Shown: one piece after another, positions 10,479 to 23,818 of the stretch | How positions within the stretch are numbered: the first letter of the stretch is position 1 | How the letters are laid out: each line of letters opens with the position of its first letter | Program-made: the position numbers and the translations under genes | Source: Excoecaria cochinchinensis | Taxonomy: Eukaryota > Streptophyta > Magnoliopsida > Malpighiales > Euphorbiaceae | Reading direction: 5' to 3' | Assembly: GCA_947683425.1 (NCBI GenBank) | Contig: CANTUQ010000060.1 | Location: 930,001-994,000, forward strand | Length of the DNA stretch: 64,000 nucleotides | Notes under the pieces: generated by a model | What the model was told of the DNA's origin: nothing | What the model saw: only the letters and a program-made list of their open reading frames with translations | The model's database searches: none

Positions 10479-12133
10479 TAAACTCTTCTTTGATATAAGA
10501 GGGAGATTTCGGTTTCACTCTTCCATTCCCTTTCCTCAATCCTTCTAAATCTATCTCTCAAACCTTATATTTTAAATTTGAAACTAGCTAGAAGATTTAT
10601 GTTAAATTTGTTAGAAAATCACTTGACCCCAAAAGCTGTTTTACACCACATTCTTCGACTGGTTTAGTGAACAGTACTGCAAAATGTCGAGTTCACATTC
10701 TAGTGGAACCCCTTGTGCTTGAAGCTTAGGCCTGAAACTTAGACATTGTTATTTGCTTAAATTCTTCAACTAATGTGGGAGTTCACAAAACTTGAAGGGC
10801 GAACTGCTAAAAAAATGCTCTTACAATGGGTTGAAATTTATTAAACCATATTTAAAAAAAAATCTAAAATAAAACGTTAAAAATTCTGAAAATAGTTCTA
10901 TATCTCTAATATATCTTCACGATGTCACATCTTCTCAAACGAAAAAAAAAAAATAGCACTGCCCTAATCTATATAAAAAACTATATATATATATTATCAG
11001 AGTAATCAAATCTGAAAGTTTATGCACTTTTAATTGAACGCTAATTACAAGACCAAGCCCAAATTGTTAAGTTATTTATTAAATAGAACTGGCATGACCA
11101 AGAATCATCAACTTTTTCTTAAGAATTTGCAAAATACTATTCTAGTTTTTGGCTGCTGGCGGTTGTGGTATGGCTTACTTTTGCAGGAACTTTGAATAAA
11201 GGTAAAATTTTGGAAAAGGGGTAATTCTTTTGAGGGCAAGTAGGAATTCAATAGAAAGGTTGGGCATGTGGAGGATATGCAGAATGAAGAAGAAGAAAGA
11301 AAATCAAGAAATGCTTATTTGTGTGAATGAGATTTGTTGAATTGATGATAAGCTGTAGAATATGTGATTCTAAATTAATTTGAATTTTGGATTCAACCCA
11401 CCTCCCTAAATTGATAATATATCTGTGGCGCTTGTATAAGTCGGATAAGATAATGCCTACAATTTACTCTTGTTCATAGAAATATTGGTCCATCCTAATG
11501 ATTGGAAATGATTATTTCTGTTTTACAAAAACACGAAACTAATCAATTTTTTGTATTTAAAATTGCAGTCAACTTGTTAAAATATCTATGTTTTGTTCTG
11601 AAAAATTTATGGAAATTCTTACATTTTCATGTATATTAATTTGTAATATTGCATGCTTTTACCAGTACTAATTTGTTTTTGTTTGGTACAACCTTTTACC
11701 TGTACTTAGTAGGGAACCTATGAAGATTCATTTAGAACAGACCAAGATATTGTGGGGCATAGGATTCTATTGCTTTGTCAAAGTTAATGTTTTGTCTTCA
11801 TTCTTGCCAAAAACGCATCTCCAAGTCAATTCTCTCTTCTCATGTCTCCTTATTTATTTATTGTTTCCAATCTTTTTCATTTTCCATTTTTTAAATATTC
11901 TTCAGCATCACTATACCGACGAATCAAGATTCAAGGTTTTTGGACTCTTAAATTGTTTCATCATCACTTTCTATTCCTTTTAATTAGCCATGCAACTTGG
12001 TGGTGTCCCAATATACACATTTGCGGTGAAAAAAAATTGATGCTTATATTCTCTCTGCTTTGGAATTTTAAGGGAAAAAAAAAGTTCAAAAATATTTTTT
12101 ATATTTTTAACTATTTCAAAAATTAGATGACAA
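10479..12133. other. Intergenic, AT-rich
   Basis: No gene, promoter or well-defined repeat is seen. 10600-10800 is slightly less AT-rich but has no long open frame. Confidence 0.5.
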
Positions 12134-14006
12134 TGTTGTATTAGATTTAAAAAAAAAAAAAAGAAAAAAGAGAAAGGAAAAGTCAAAATTTGTGGCTGGT
12201 CGGTTAGAAATTTCTAACAATTTGCTAGCCATTAGTTGGCTTTTTGGCCAACAAATATTTGTTGGTGGCCAGTAAATCATTAGCTGGCCACACGGAGTCT
12301 CCTGTCTATATTAGGCTGAAGCAATCGTTCCTCATTTGGTATGTAAGGGAGGATCACAAAAAAAGAGTTTAGTTTTTAGATATTCCAATAAAAGTTTGTT
12401 TGTAAGTTTTAAAATTTAGAAAATTTATAAAAAATTCTCTTGGATTTGTAATTTATTGGATCTGTCAGAAAATAGTAGAGTGAGTGAATGCAAAAATTGT
12501 TCAAACACTTAATAAAATTTTTTTTGTTGTTTTCGGACAACAAGTGGTTATTCTCCGATTTGAAATTTTTCACTATAATTTCTTGTATTGTGATTGTTAT
12601 TTTTATTTCTCCCGATTTGTTCCACATTTATTAGAAGGGTTATTTTTTCAACAAGTGGTATCAGAGTTTTGGTTCGGCTATTTTTTCACACTGCATAGGT
12701 GCTGCTGTCCGAGAAAGTAGCAAATTTTGAAAAAATAATTATGTTACCGGGAAGAGAAAAATATAAGAAATTTTTTCATACGATCCGTTTCAAAAACGGG
12801 TGTAAAACGAAAAATTTGGTGAATAGCAATACAGTTCAAAGTACAAATTTTGCATTTAAAATTTGTATGGTACTGTAGTTGGGTATTGTTTACGTGTTCT
12901 AAAATGTCGAGTTTAAGATTTGAGGTGAAAAAATTTGACGAAATAATTAATTTTGGCATGTGGCATATTCAAGTTAATTAAACATTTGTTGATTCAATCA
13001 GGGTTACACAAGGCATTGGAAAAGAAAATTGTAAAAAAATGTAGAGCTGGCAATTCAAAGTTTAATTCCATTGGTGAAGCTAACAGTGTGTCTATTTCGG
13101 GTAAGATAAATTTTGGGGATGTTCTCTAAAAGAGCATGGACATCGTTATGACATGCCGCTAGTCTCCACAAGTTGTCATGATAGAGGATGTGCTACCACT
13201 AGCGAATTTTTCATACGGGCATTAGCTTGATCAAGATGTAAGGTGTGACGTAAATTTATGTCGATAGTTGAGAAACTTTCAAAAAAATCAAACATGAGAG
13301 TTGCATCATAATTTCAATAATTTTGTTCGACATGTTGCCAAAAGATTAATAACTTTAAATTTCTTAATTTTAAGTGAAATATTTTGTATGGTAGAGTATA
13401 TATTTTTTAATTATCGGTTGTAGATAATTATTTTGTCAGTATAGGCGATGGTAGTTATTTTTTTAAAAAAATTTAGGTGGAGATTATTGTATTAAATTTA
13501 AAAAAAAAAAGAAAGGGAAAGTCAAAATTTGTGGCTGGTTGGCTAGAAATTTCTAGCAATTTGCTGGCCATTAGTTAGCTTTTTGGCCAACAAATATTTG
13601 TTGGTGGCTAGCAAATCATTAGCTGACCGGAGTCTCCTGCCTATATTAGTCAGGAGCTTGCTTCAAGCAAATCGTTCCTCCTTTTGGTGTGTAAGGGAGG
13701 ATCCCAAAAAAAGAGTTTAATCTTTAGATATCCCAATAAAAGTTTGTTTATAAGTTTTGAAACTTAGATAATTTGTGAAAAATTCTCTTGAATTTGTAAT
13801 TTATTGGGTGTGTGAGAAAATATTAGAGTGAGTGAATGTAAAAATTGTTCAAATACATAGTGAAATTTTCTTAATTCTTTTCGGACAATAAGTGATTTTT
13901 CTCCGATTTAGAATTTTTCACTATAATTTAATTTTTTGTGTTGTGATTATTATTTTGATTTCTCCCGATTTATTTCGCATTTATTAGAATGATTATTTTT
14001 CCAACA
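12134..14006 (+). mobile_element. Internally deleted Copia LTR retrotransposon
   Basis: Two long direct repeats, 12134-12653 (520 bases) and 13485-14006 (522 bases), are the LTRs. They begin TGTTGTATTA or TATTGTATTA and end CAACA. The first is followed by AG and the tRNA-Met type primer site TGGTATCAGAG (12656-12666). The second is preceded by a polypurine tract, TTTAGGTGGAGAT (13472-13484). Flanking bases GACAA and CACAA match at four of five positions. Only 831 internal bases remain, enough for the start of gag but not pol, so the element could move only with helper proteins. Confidence 0.75.
12904..13040 (+). pseudogene. Start of a Copia gag gene (fragment)
   Basis: The ATG at 12904 opens MSSLRFEVKKFDEIINFGMW, the usual beginning of a Copia Gag protein of the UBN2/DUF4219 kind. 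A stop follows at VN*, and after a frame change the family's LLIQSGLHKALEK block can be read. The rest of gag and all of pol are absent. Confidence 0.6.
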
Positions 14007-14223
14007 CACAATAAATAACTTTACCAAAAGAATATCATTCACTTCAAAATGCAAATTATATACTTGCTATTAATTACTTGCATAATGTATACACATATAT
14101 AAAAGAAGAACCCCATCTTAATTATATGAGCGCGACTTTTTGACCTATTAAAAGACCCAAACCCTCGGTACCAGAGAATAAGGCCTTCTTTTGGATGAGG
14201 TGAACCGTGACAATGGTATTATG

Positions 14224-15044
14224 TAGGGGTGAGTATGGACCGGTTAATCCGTTCATGAGCCAAAAAAAAAAATCAGTTCATTAATATCGATTTTTTGAAA
14301 TTTCAGTACATTAACCAGTCGATTACTATCGGTTAACCAGTCTATCGGTTTCGGATTTTTGGACCGATTAACTAATATTTTTCGGTTAACCACTATAATT
14401 ATAAAATACATTTATAAAAAAATTAAATTGTTAAAAATACTTAAAATTTAAAATTAGAAAACAAATATAATCCAACATAATAATTAAATATGATGTTCAA
14501 ACAACAAACATAAACTAAAAATATTCAAAAATATTAATTTCACATATATTAAAAATTTTATTTTATTTGAAATTTTTAGTTAATATATTAATTTTATATA
14601 ACTTTTCGAATATATTTTGATTTTAATTAATGAAAAATTGATATATCAGTAAATAATAAGAAATACTAAATATATACATATTAAATAATTAATAAATTAA
14701 CTAAAATGACTTTAAAAAAATTAAAATGAAATTGAAATATTTTAAAGTAAATGAAAATTAAAAGGATATAAATAATTAAATGTGAAAATAATGAAATAAA
14801 AAAATTATAATAAAAATACAAAAAGAGTGAAACATAATTAATAAAATATAGGGGTGTTCATTTATCGGTTTCGGTTCGCTTAACCAATTTATAAGCTAAA
14901 AAATAAAAATCAGTCCATTAATATCGGTTTTTGTAAAATACTAATCGTTAACCATAAATATCGGTTCAGTTAATATATTTTTCGGATTGATTTCGGTTCG
15001 ATTTCTCGGTTAACCAAGTCCAACGGTTTTTTTGCTCACCCCTA
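14224..15044 (+). mobile_element. Non-autonomous hAT-type element, complete copy
   Basis: The terminal inverted repeats are TAGGGGTGAGTA and its inverse TTTGCTCACCCCTA. The 8-base flanks GTATTATG (14216-14223) and ATATTATG (15045-15052) differ at one base, as expected for a hAT target duplication. About 170 bases at each end carry repeated CGGTTAACC or ACCGATTAAC motifs in both orientations. The 500-base centre is over 80 percent A+T with no open frame. Other copies are at 23819-25286, 37870-38612 and 53134-54091. Confidence 0.8.
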
Positions 15045-15059
15045 ATATTATGTGGTATA

Positions 15060-15660
15060 ATATGATATAATATAATAATATTATAATCATTGTTAATACG
15101 TTTAGAAATATAGCATGGCATGGTATGAATTAATAAAAATGTAATAAGAGAAAAAAATCAAAAAATAAAACTATTTTTACTAAAAGAGATGTAAGATTAG
15201 AATTTATATTAATTAGAACATAAGGTGAATTTTCAAAATTAAACAAAAGTGATAAGAGAATAAAAATATAAAACACCAAATTGTAGTTTATCATAATTTT
15301 CTATATTTTTTTTACCAACTTTGTTTAATTATAAAAACTCCTTACATTCTAGTACAACATTAATCTTATATTTTTTTTTATCAAAATTATTTTTTTTTTC
15401 TTTTTGCTCTGTTTGAATCAGGTGGGTGCTATGGTGGCATGGTGGATTATAAAATAGTATTAAAACTATTATTAACATGTTTGAGAAGATGGTATGGTAT
15501 TGGTATGATTTAATAAAAAAAAATTTAAAAAAGAAAAATAAAAGTAGTTTTGATAAAAGAAAAATAATATTAAGATATATTATATTAAAATATTATAGGA
15601 GCTTTTAAAATAAAATAAGGCGTTAAAAAATTTAGTCACTTGAATAATACAACACAGGGT
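15060..15660. repeat. Diverged direct and inverted repeat cluster
   Basis: A block with GTTAATACGTTTAGAAATA and GGCATGGTATGAATTAATAA (from about 15090) recurs in altered form from about 15470 (ATTAACATGTTTGAGAAG, GGTATGATTTAATAA). Between them, about 15330-15400 resembles the inverse of the sequence following the second copy. It is probably an old fold-back or MITE-type element; its family and ends are not established. Confidence 0.35.
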
Positions 15661-18134
15661 TAAAAATCTGGGTAAAAATTGTGAGTTCCAAATATATGAT
15701 TTAGAGAGGGAGTAAATAGATCATTTCATAATTCTGGCCAAATTAAAAACATGAGCAGCTTGATATACTAATCATAAATTAATTCCATGCATATAATAAA
15801 TCTTTGCTTAAAAAATATATATGAACAAAATATCTAGTGAGAAAAAATTAAGCTTTAATTTAATAAATCAATTTGCAAAATTAATATTCAATTCGTTTTT
15901 CTAAAGTACAGCATGATTTATGAATTCTTTTATATTAAACATGAAACATCCAATTTCAGCAAGGCAAACATATAAAATACAAATTTAAAGAGAAAATGGG
16001 ATAGTGAGATTTTGACACAGCGATTTATAAAGGTTCAACAATTAGCCTACATCATTTCCTTAAAACAATCCGTTTTAAGAGTTTATCTCTTTCTAGTGTG
16101 ACTCTATTTACGGGCAAAAATCAAAAGTCTGTTACATGTAACTACCCCAAGTTTTTTTTTCCAAGTGAAAACTCTAAAATATTTAATCGTTTTTTTCAAG
16201 TAAAATAATTAAAACATTTAGCCATTTTTTTCAAGTAAAAAAACTTAAACACTTACTAGTTTATTTTCCTAGGTTCTACCAACCTAATTTCACAATTTAT
16301 CTTACAAATATATCAAGTCTCACTAACCTTATTACAATTGAAACTATAATCATATTGAGAAGATGCGACCGTACGTGTAAACACATGAAAGAATGAAAAA
16401 CTTATAAAATGAAACACACTAACCTTATTATAGCTGTTAGGTGTGAACTTAATCCTTTAGAAATGTTTCCAAAACAGAAGAGATTTAATTTTTTGTTTCC
16501 TTAGTTAATTAAAAGCTGTTTGAAAGAATAATTTTCCAAATTTTATATTTCTTTAAACAAGAAAAATCAGTTTAAATTAACAGCTCTTTTTCATTTTTCA
16601 AATAACTATAATTGTGAAAAATTAACTTTAGAAAAGATATAAATTTGATTTGAATGAAGATTTGATTTGTAAAATATTTTAAATGCAGAAAACAATGTAA
16701 CTAACGTGCTGTGAGTGTGTGGATTCATAAAAAATGATTTTACAATTTTATTTTCTAATAAACTTTTAATATTGTAAATCTGCTCAAATAGTTGTAAAAC
16801 ACGTTTGTTCTGTAGTTGACAGAGCACTCTACATCAAATCTTGAAACTTGGATCTGCATAATTTAAGATAAAGAAAAGCCTAATTTAATTAAGTGCAAAT
16901 GTTTTGTAATAAATCAAAATCCATCAATTAGCTATTTGAGCCGACAAAAATAAAATATGAGTTATTTATCAAATGTCATATACCCATTAATTGAAAATCT
17001 TTTTAAACAACTGTGTGATCAATACAATACAATATCATACTTAACCATTAGAGGTATTCAAAAATGGATTAGACGGATCACAATTAGTCTTTTTTTAAGA
17101 GAAAAAAATAACTAAACTATAAATAATCTCACAAAATATATTATATAAATTAGATTTAAATTTTATCATAACCCACCCAACCAATTTTTGAACGCTCCTA
17201 TATAACCATGATCCAAATAAAGGGTAAGAGTAAGGTATAAACTTCCACTATCGGGAAAATCCTGTTGCCTTCCTAATTGGTAAATACAAGTGTCCAACCA
17301 CTTGAACTAATTTTAATATATTTAATAAATTATTTTTTTTATTATGGTACAAAATATAAAATTTCAAAGAAATATTTAAAGTGAAACAAGTTGAGTAGGT
17401 AAAAGTAAACTAGTAAATCAACAAATACATTTTAAATCCTTCAAGTTAGAGGTTTTGATGGAAGTCCACAAAACTTGAAATTTTTTGATTTTTTTTTTAA
17501 AAAAAATAAAATTAAAATGTTTACTTTCTGCAAATAAATAAGGATTAAAATGGTCCTAGAGAAACAGAACATGAGATTCTACATTGAGGATATATTTTTG
17601 AAAGGGCCTTAAGGAGATGCAAAATCCAAATCCACATCTTCTCCCATTTTGGACTTATTAACAAACTCTTGTTTTCTGCTTTTCTATAGCTTTCTTTCAT
17701 GTCTAATTGTAATTATAAATATCTTATATTCTAACCAAACTTTCACACTTTTAATCAGACCACCAAGCCAACTCCTGGTAGCTTAACTGAGCGTTTACAT
17801 TTTCTTTATGTGTGCTGGCTTAATTCAAGCTCATATATGTTTATTAGTTTAGTATTTAGGGTTTATATATTGCGAAATTTGTGAGCTGGGCCTTAATATA
17901 GCTCCATTTGTATCTTAATGTCGGCCTTTTGGCAAGGCCTTTAATGCATGAATACTTCTGGAAAAGGAAAAATAAAAAGTTAAAACCTACCGTTACACCA
18001 ATAATAAAAGCACTGAAGTTACAACCTAAGTATAATGTAATCACAATCAATCATATTGCCAAAAGCCATTGTTTTGCTAATTCAATTGAGTTTTGCACCG
18101 ATCTTAAATTATACGTGGCTCTATTCCTAAAAGC
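15661..18134. other. Intergenic, AT-rich
   Basis: No gene is supported. Around 16006-16260 there is a weak resemblance to Copia LTR sequence, too diverged to call. Confidence 0.45.
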
Positions 18135-18238
18135 GAGTAGATATATATACATCACAATCGGTATGAAAAGCTTTATTCTCATAATTGTAATTCAATTAGC
18201 AACGTGATAGTGAAATTATTCATAACTACTCAATGAGT

Positions 18239-18279
<41 letters not shown>

Positions 18280-18357
18280 AACCGGTATGAAAAGCTTTAT
18301 TCTCATAATTGTAATTCAGTTAGCAACGTGATAGTGAAATTATTCACAACTACTCAA
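18135..18357 (+). repeat. Tandem duplication of about 100 bases with AT microsatellite expansion
   Basis: Unit 1 (18135-18234) and unit 2 (18235-18357) share GTATGAAAAGCTTTATTCTC, AACGTGATAGTGAAATTATT and other blocks with only a few substitutions. The ATATATA near the start of unit 1 has grown into a pure AT run (18241-18276) in unit 2, which accounts for most of the difference in length. Confidence 0.85.
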
Positions 18358-18855
18358 TTTCTCATCATAATTTGATTTGCTTTTTTTTTTGTCCCCATGA
18401 AATATATATTTATATTATAAAAGAATAATGTCTCAATCATGAATGAAGTGGCAAAATTAGATGACACCACTAGCTAATGGCCAAACAAAAATCAGAATAC
18501 TAATTAACAATATAAAAAAAATCGGGGCGAAAAGCTTTACTTTCCAAGGACATCATATTATTATTTTTATAATATTTAATTGTTGTATTGTGTGAGAAAT
18601 ATTAAAATTTATGTTTCCTTTGTTTTTATCAACATAGATAATTCTTTTTATTTTTGCCCATGTAAGTATCGGCGTAGACAATTTTTTTTTTTTAATTTAC
18701 TAGATCAGCATAAATAAATAGAATTGTGTGAAATTATATATTCCCTCGACACCGTAGTTACATCATATAGGTTCGGTTTCTTTTTTCTTTTTTAATTGGT
18801 CCCATAATATAATTAACTAGTTAGGTTTTCAATTTGTTGACATTTAATTTGCATT
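18358..18855. other. Intergenic, AT-rich
   Basis: No gene or clear repeat is seen between the tandem duplication and the Copia LTR. Confidence 0.45.
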
Positions 18856-21800
18856 TGTTGGCGTGAGCTGTCATTTGAGTAAAATAAGAGATAAAAATTT
18901 CTTTAATTATGGATTTTTTACAGCCTTGATTTTCTCTTGTATGTTACCATACTTAGTTGTAGTAGAGCTGTTATATAGTCACTATACTGTAACAATTAAA
19001 AGGATGAACAAATATACAATTATTAATTCCTCTCGTTACTGTCTCTTTCAATATGGTATCAGAGCAGGTTCTTCTTTTCTAGCTCTGGAAATCCTCAATT
19101 CTTTATCATGGTTGATGGTGACTTAAAGTCAAGCGATTCCCTCGATATGTCTTCATCTTCCATTATATCAGAACTCGCGACAAAAATGACTGAAGTGTTG
19201 TCCAAAACTTTAGTTTCGAATCAAACAATAGACATCACTACTGCTCCAATTGGGATCAAATTGGATGGAACTAACTATGCTCTCTGGTCTCAGGTGTTAG
19301 AGATGTATGTATCTGCCAGAGACAAGTTGGGGCATATTAATGGTGACTTACCTTAATCCGTATCAACTGATCCAAGCTTCCGTAAATTGCGCACAGATGA
19401 TGTTATTGTGAAAAGTTGGTTAATTAACTCCATGGATTCATCTCTCATTGGAAATTTTATCAGATTTCCAACTGCAAAAATGGTTTGGGATGCTATAGTG
19501 ACAACCTATTTTGATGGGAGTAATACCTCTCAGGAATATGAGTAAGGTTTTAAGGCTCAGACAGGCAGGGGGATCACTGGAAAAATAATACAATAATCTG
19601 TAAGGATTATGGAGAGAAATTGATTTTCGAAGGCCAAATCCAATGCAATGTCAGGCAGATATAAAGCACTTTAATAATTTGATACAAGAAGAACGAGTCT
19701 ATATCTTCTTAGATGGGCTGGATGATCAATTAGATGGCATTAGGAAGGATATCTTGCAGATACAACCATTTCCCACTGTGGAACAAGCATATAGCCACGT
19801 TCGAAGAGAAGCAACACGTCAGGCAGTGATGATAGGAACCAAAGATGATGAAACAAAAGGTGCAGCTTTGGCATTGAAAGGCTGGCATATTGGAAATTCA
19901 ACATTCTTTCAGAGAGGAAGGACAAACTCTAAGAAAAATACAGATGGACAAAAATGCACTCACTATGGAGGATCAAAGCATACTTCAGAGACATGTTTCA
20001 AAATCCATGGCTACCCTGAATGGTGGCATGAATTACAGGCAAAGAAAAAACATGATGAAGGAGGAGGTGCCGGCACAAGCAAGGATAAAATGATGACCAC
20101 AAGCCAAGGGGCTAATTCCATTGGACAAGCCTCTATCGCTACTCATGATATGACTCTCTCTTTGGTTCCAGCTGAAGCAAATAATGTCAATACAGGTACA
20201 ATTCTATCCGTTACCAAGTCAGAGAGGGCTTACAATCAATGGATTCTTGACTCGTGAGCCTCTGATCATGTGACATATGATGAAAGTGATTTGTCTCAAA
20301 AATCTATGCCTCATAGAACTAGCATCTCGAATGCTAATGGGAAAGTCTATCTAGTAACTAGAGCTGGCACTGCCATACTATCCTCCAAATTTCCTTTATC
20401 CAATACTCTTCTCGTTCCTTCTCTTTCCCATAAATTATTATCTGTAAGTCAAATTACAAAGGATTTGCACTGTGTAACAATTATTTACCTTGATTTTTTC
20501 TTGCTTCAGGATATTCTCACCAAGGAGAATATTGGGTGTGGTACTGAGATTGGGGGACTTTACTACTTGGAAGATGCTAAGATGGGATCTGTATGTCAAG
20601 CTGGGCATCAATCTAAAGAACAAGAAATCTGGTTGTGGCACCGCCGGTTAGGTCACCTCTCATTTGGTTACTTAAAACATGTTCTTCCACATTTATTTTC
20701 AGGCTTGTCAATTGCTAAATTGAAGTGTGAAACTTGCATGCTTGCTAAAAGCCATCGAGCACATTATCCTTGAAGTTTTAATAAAAGTGCTAAGCCATGT
20801 ATATTGATTCAGACTAATGTATGGGGACCTTCCCCCAAACCCAATAAGCATGGCTATAAATGGTTTGTGATATTTGTTGATGACTGCACAAGAATGACAT
20901 GGTTATATCTGTTGAAACATAAAGATGAAGTATTTAATATTTTTTAGTCATTTTATACAATGGTTTACACTCAATATTCCACCACAAATTCTTCGGTCAG
21001 ACAATGGTGGCGAATATATTAATACTCAGTTTCATGATTTCTTTCGCAATTATGGAATGATACATGAGACGACATGCTCTCAAACCCCTCAACAAAACGG
21101 AGTTACTGAACGAAAAAATTGTCATTCTTGAAACTGCCAGGGCCCTTCTTATTGGAGTGAATATGCCAAATCAATATAGGGCAGATGCAGTTATGACAAC
21201 AGTTTATGTCATTAACATAATGCATTTTAGAGTTCTTGAGATGCAGACTCCTATTCAGGTTTTGTCCACCTTTAACACTTTACCTCCAATCTTGATAATG
21301 CAGCCACGTGTATTTGGATGTACAGCTTATGTCCATTTACAGAAAGATCAACAGACAAAAATTGATCCTCGAGCAGTCAGATGTGTCTTTTTTGGATATG
21401 GCCTTTATCAAAAAGGATATCGATGCTACGACCCTATCCATCAGCGCTTATATGTAATAATGGATGTTACATTCCTTGAATTAGAGCCTTTCTATAGTGT
21501 CAACGCAACCACTTCTCCTCTTTAGGGGGAGAATTTCGATGAAGAAGTGAATTGGTTGCGATTTGAATGGCCTGATGAACATACATCTCCAGTGGAACAC
21601 ACATTTCAAGTATTGATACTGGAGGTAATGCATAAGTAAGGACAGAAATAGAAAACTCTCAAGTGTCAACACCTTCACCAAGCTCTCTTGAAGCACTCCC
21701 TAACCCTGACATCTCAGTACCATTCAAGCCATCTCCTGAGAATATCACTGAGGTAAGTTCTCTACCAAATATTTCAGTTACTTTAGAAAATTTTGACATT

Positions 21801-22800
21801 ATAGATACTCCTACTCTTGCTGGATATGAGTTACCTTTCAAGTATAATCGAGGCAAACCACCAAACCGGTATTTTCCTGAAGTGGAAGAACGTTGATCAA
21901 AGTTCCCCATTGACAATTATGTATCTACTAAAAGGTTTTCTGAACCAGTGAAGAACTTTATTGACAATCTATCCTATCATCATATTCCCATAGGCGTTGA
22001 AGAAGCATTGAGAGATTCTAGGTGGACTCAAGCAATGAAAGAAGAGATGGAAGCCTTATTAAAGAATGAAATATGGGCGATGGCTTCTTTACCTAATGAA
22101 AAGAAGACAGTGGGATGTAAATGGGTTTTCTCCATCAAATACAGAGTAGATTGGTCTATTGAACGCTACAAAGCAAGGCTAGTGACTAAAGGGTATACTT
22201 AAACCTATGGCATTGATTACCAAGAAACCTTCTCACCGGTTGCAAAATTAAATACGATAAGGGTCCTCTTATCTCTGGCAGCAAATCTAGATTGGCAATT
22301 ATATTAGTTTGATGTAAAAAATGCATTCCTCCATGGAGACCTCAAGGAAGAAATATATATGGATATTCCACCTGGTTATTCGACAAACTGTGAAGCGAAG
22401 GTCATGTGCAAACTTAAAAAAGCTTTGTATGGATTAAAGCAGTCTCCTCAAGCCTGGATTGAAAAACTGAGTTTAGCAATGAAGAAATATGGATTTCAGC
22501 AGAGCAATTCTAACCATACACTCTTTCTGAAATATCAACAAGGCAAGATTACAGCTCTAATTATCTATGTTAATGATATGATTATTACAGGAGATGATAT
22601 AGAAGAAATTGTAAGAGTTCAAGAACAGTTGGCATCTGAGTTTGAAATGAAAAATTTTGGAGGACTCAAGTATTTTTTAGGGATTAAGGTCGCTAAATCT
22701 AATCAAAGGATTTTTCTTTCTCAACAGAAGTATGTCCTAGATTTATTAGCTGAAGTTGGGCTATTAGATTGCAAGCCTGCCGAAATACCAATTGAAAAAA
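18856..22800 (+). mobile_element. 3'-truncated Copia retrotransposon with a short LTR
   Basis: The probable 5' LTR (18856-19050, 195 bases) starts TGTTGGCG and ends CTCTTTCA. Three bases on is the primer site TGGTATCAGAGC (19054-19065), complementary to the 3' end of initiator tRNA-Met. Coding sequence for gag, protease, integrase and reverse transcriptase follows in order, but RNase H, polypurine tract and 3' LTR are missing. Sequence after about 22800 is AT-rich and unrelated. Confidence 0.75.
19108..22800 (+). pseudogene. Broken Copia gag-pol
   Basis: Gag starts at ATG 19108 and contains LDGTNYALWSQVLEMYVSA. Its zinc knuckle, near 19955-20000, reads CTHYGGSKHTSETC, with Tyr in place of the second Cys. 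The protease motif WILDS is followed at once by a TGA stop (20255-20257). The integrase zinc finger and LWHRRLGHLS lie at about 20630-20760, the catalytic core with FVDDCTRMTWLYLL and RSDNGGEY at about 20870-21130, and the C-terminal part to about 21500. Reverse transcriptase spans 22000-22800 and keeps VDWSIERYKARLV, LYGLKQSPQAW and a changed active site, YVNDM in place of YVDDM. Many stops and several frame changes show that it is inactive. Confidence 0.8.
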
Positions 22801-23064
22801 AAAAAGTTAATGTTGTATTGAAAATTAAAAAAAAAATTAATGTTCTATGGAAAATTTAAAAATGGCATATGAAATGTAAAATATATATATTTTTTAAAAA
22901 CATAAAGTATTCTGGAACGGAGGGGATATAAATTAGTAATACATTTTAGATAATCACTATGCTTGCTCTTAATCGGGGACAAATTTACACTGGGCTACTT
23001 ATATCACTAAATTTAAAAAATTTCCAAAAGATTTCTACCTAAAATTTCATTTGCCCACATTTAT

Positions 23065-23480
23065 TGATAATACCATTATCAAAACTGGGCCCGAGTCAAT
23101 CTCAGCCTAAAATCCAACAGAGTTGAGCACGTGACAAGCAGATGGCCAAGAAATCAGAGGCATTGGTATTGCTACCTGTCTCATCAGACTGACATGGCAA
23201 GTCTCCTTTCAGTCCGCTGACACATGCCAAAGCAGACTTACTCTTGGTACCCAATTGATTTCTTACATCCACTATAAATAACCTAAGGCACTGTAGAACT
23301 AGATATCAAATGCTTGAAATTCTCTCTCTCTCTAAGAGTGTTACTGACTTAAGTTTCAGAGTATTTATGCCTGGTCCGACCAGACTTATCTTATTAAAGA
23401 TACAAAATATCTTGCCGATCCAATCGGCTCACACCTACTCTTAGGTCTCATTCAAGCTTCTAATATTTCAGAACTCATCA
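23065..23480 (+). repeat. Diverged solo LTR of Tat family A, with TTTAT target duplication
   Basis: The LTR begins TGATAATACC and ends CTCATCA, 416 bases. It keeps the family blocks TATAAATAACC, TGACTTAAGTTTCAGAGTAT, GCCTGGTCCGACCAGACTTA and CCGATCCAATCGG. TTTAT lies on both sides (23060-23064 and 23481-23485). It is the most diverged and probably oldest family A copy in the window. Confidence 0.8.
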
Positions 23481-23818
23481 TTTATAATGTGTAGTCAATA
23501 TATATATAAATGTAAAAATTGTTATGTTAGATTTTGGGATAAATATTTATAATTTACGTTTTGGGATAAATAATTTAAAGAAATAATAGTCAAATTTGCT
23601 CATTAACTATGTGAAATAGTACATATTTGCATTTTAACATTTTTTTGGTTAAAAAAAATGCCCTTATCGGTTACTAAAATAGCTCGCATTTACTATAATT
23701 TATAACAACAATGATAAATATAGACCATTTTATTAATAATGGATATAAAAAAATGATTCATATTTGCCCAAGGCAAATGTAAGCTGTTTTCATAATGGCA
23801 CAAAGTTAGTTTGGTAAC

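Noticed and set aside
10194..10481. Open frame of 95 codons as a gene
   Set aside because: It is the start of Tat gag running into an unrelated repeat fragment.
16006..16260. Possible Copia LTR
   Set aside because: There is only a faint resemblance to GATTTTGACACAG/GGTTCA-type LTR sequence; no partner, primer site or duplication was found.
22890..22935. Stowaway-like terminus (GAACGGAGGGGATA)
   Set aside because: No matching second end was found nearby.
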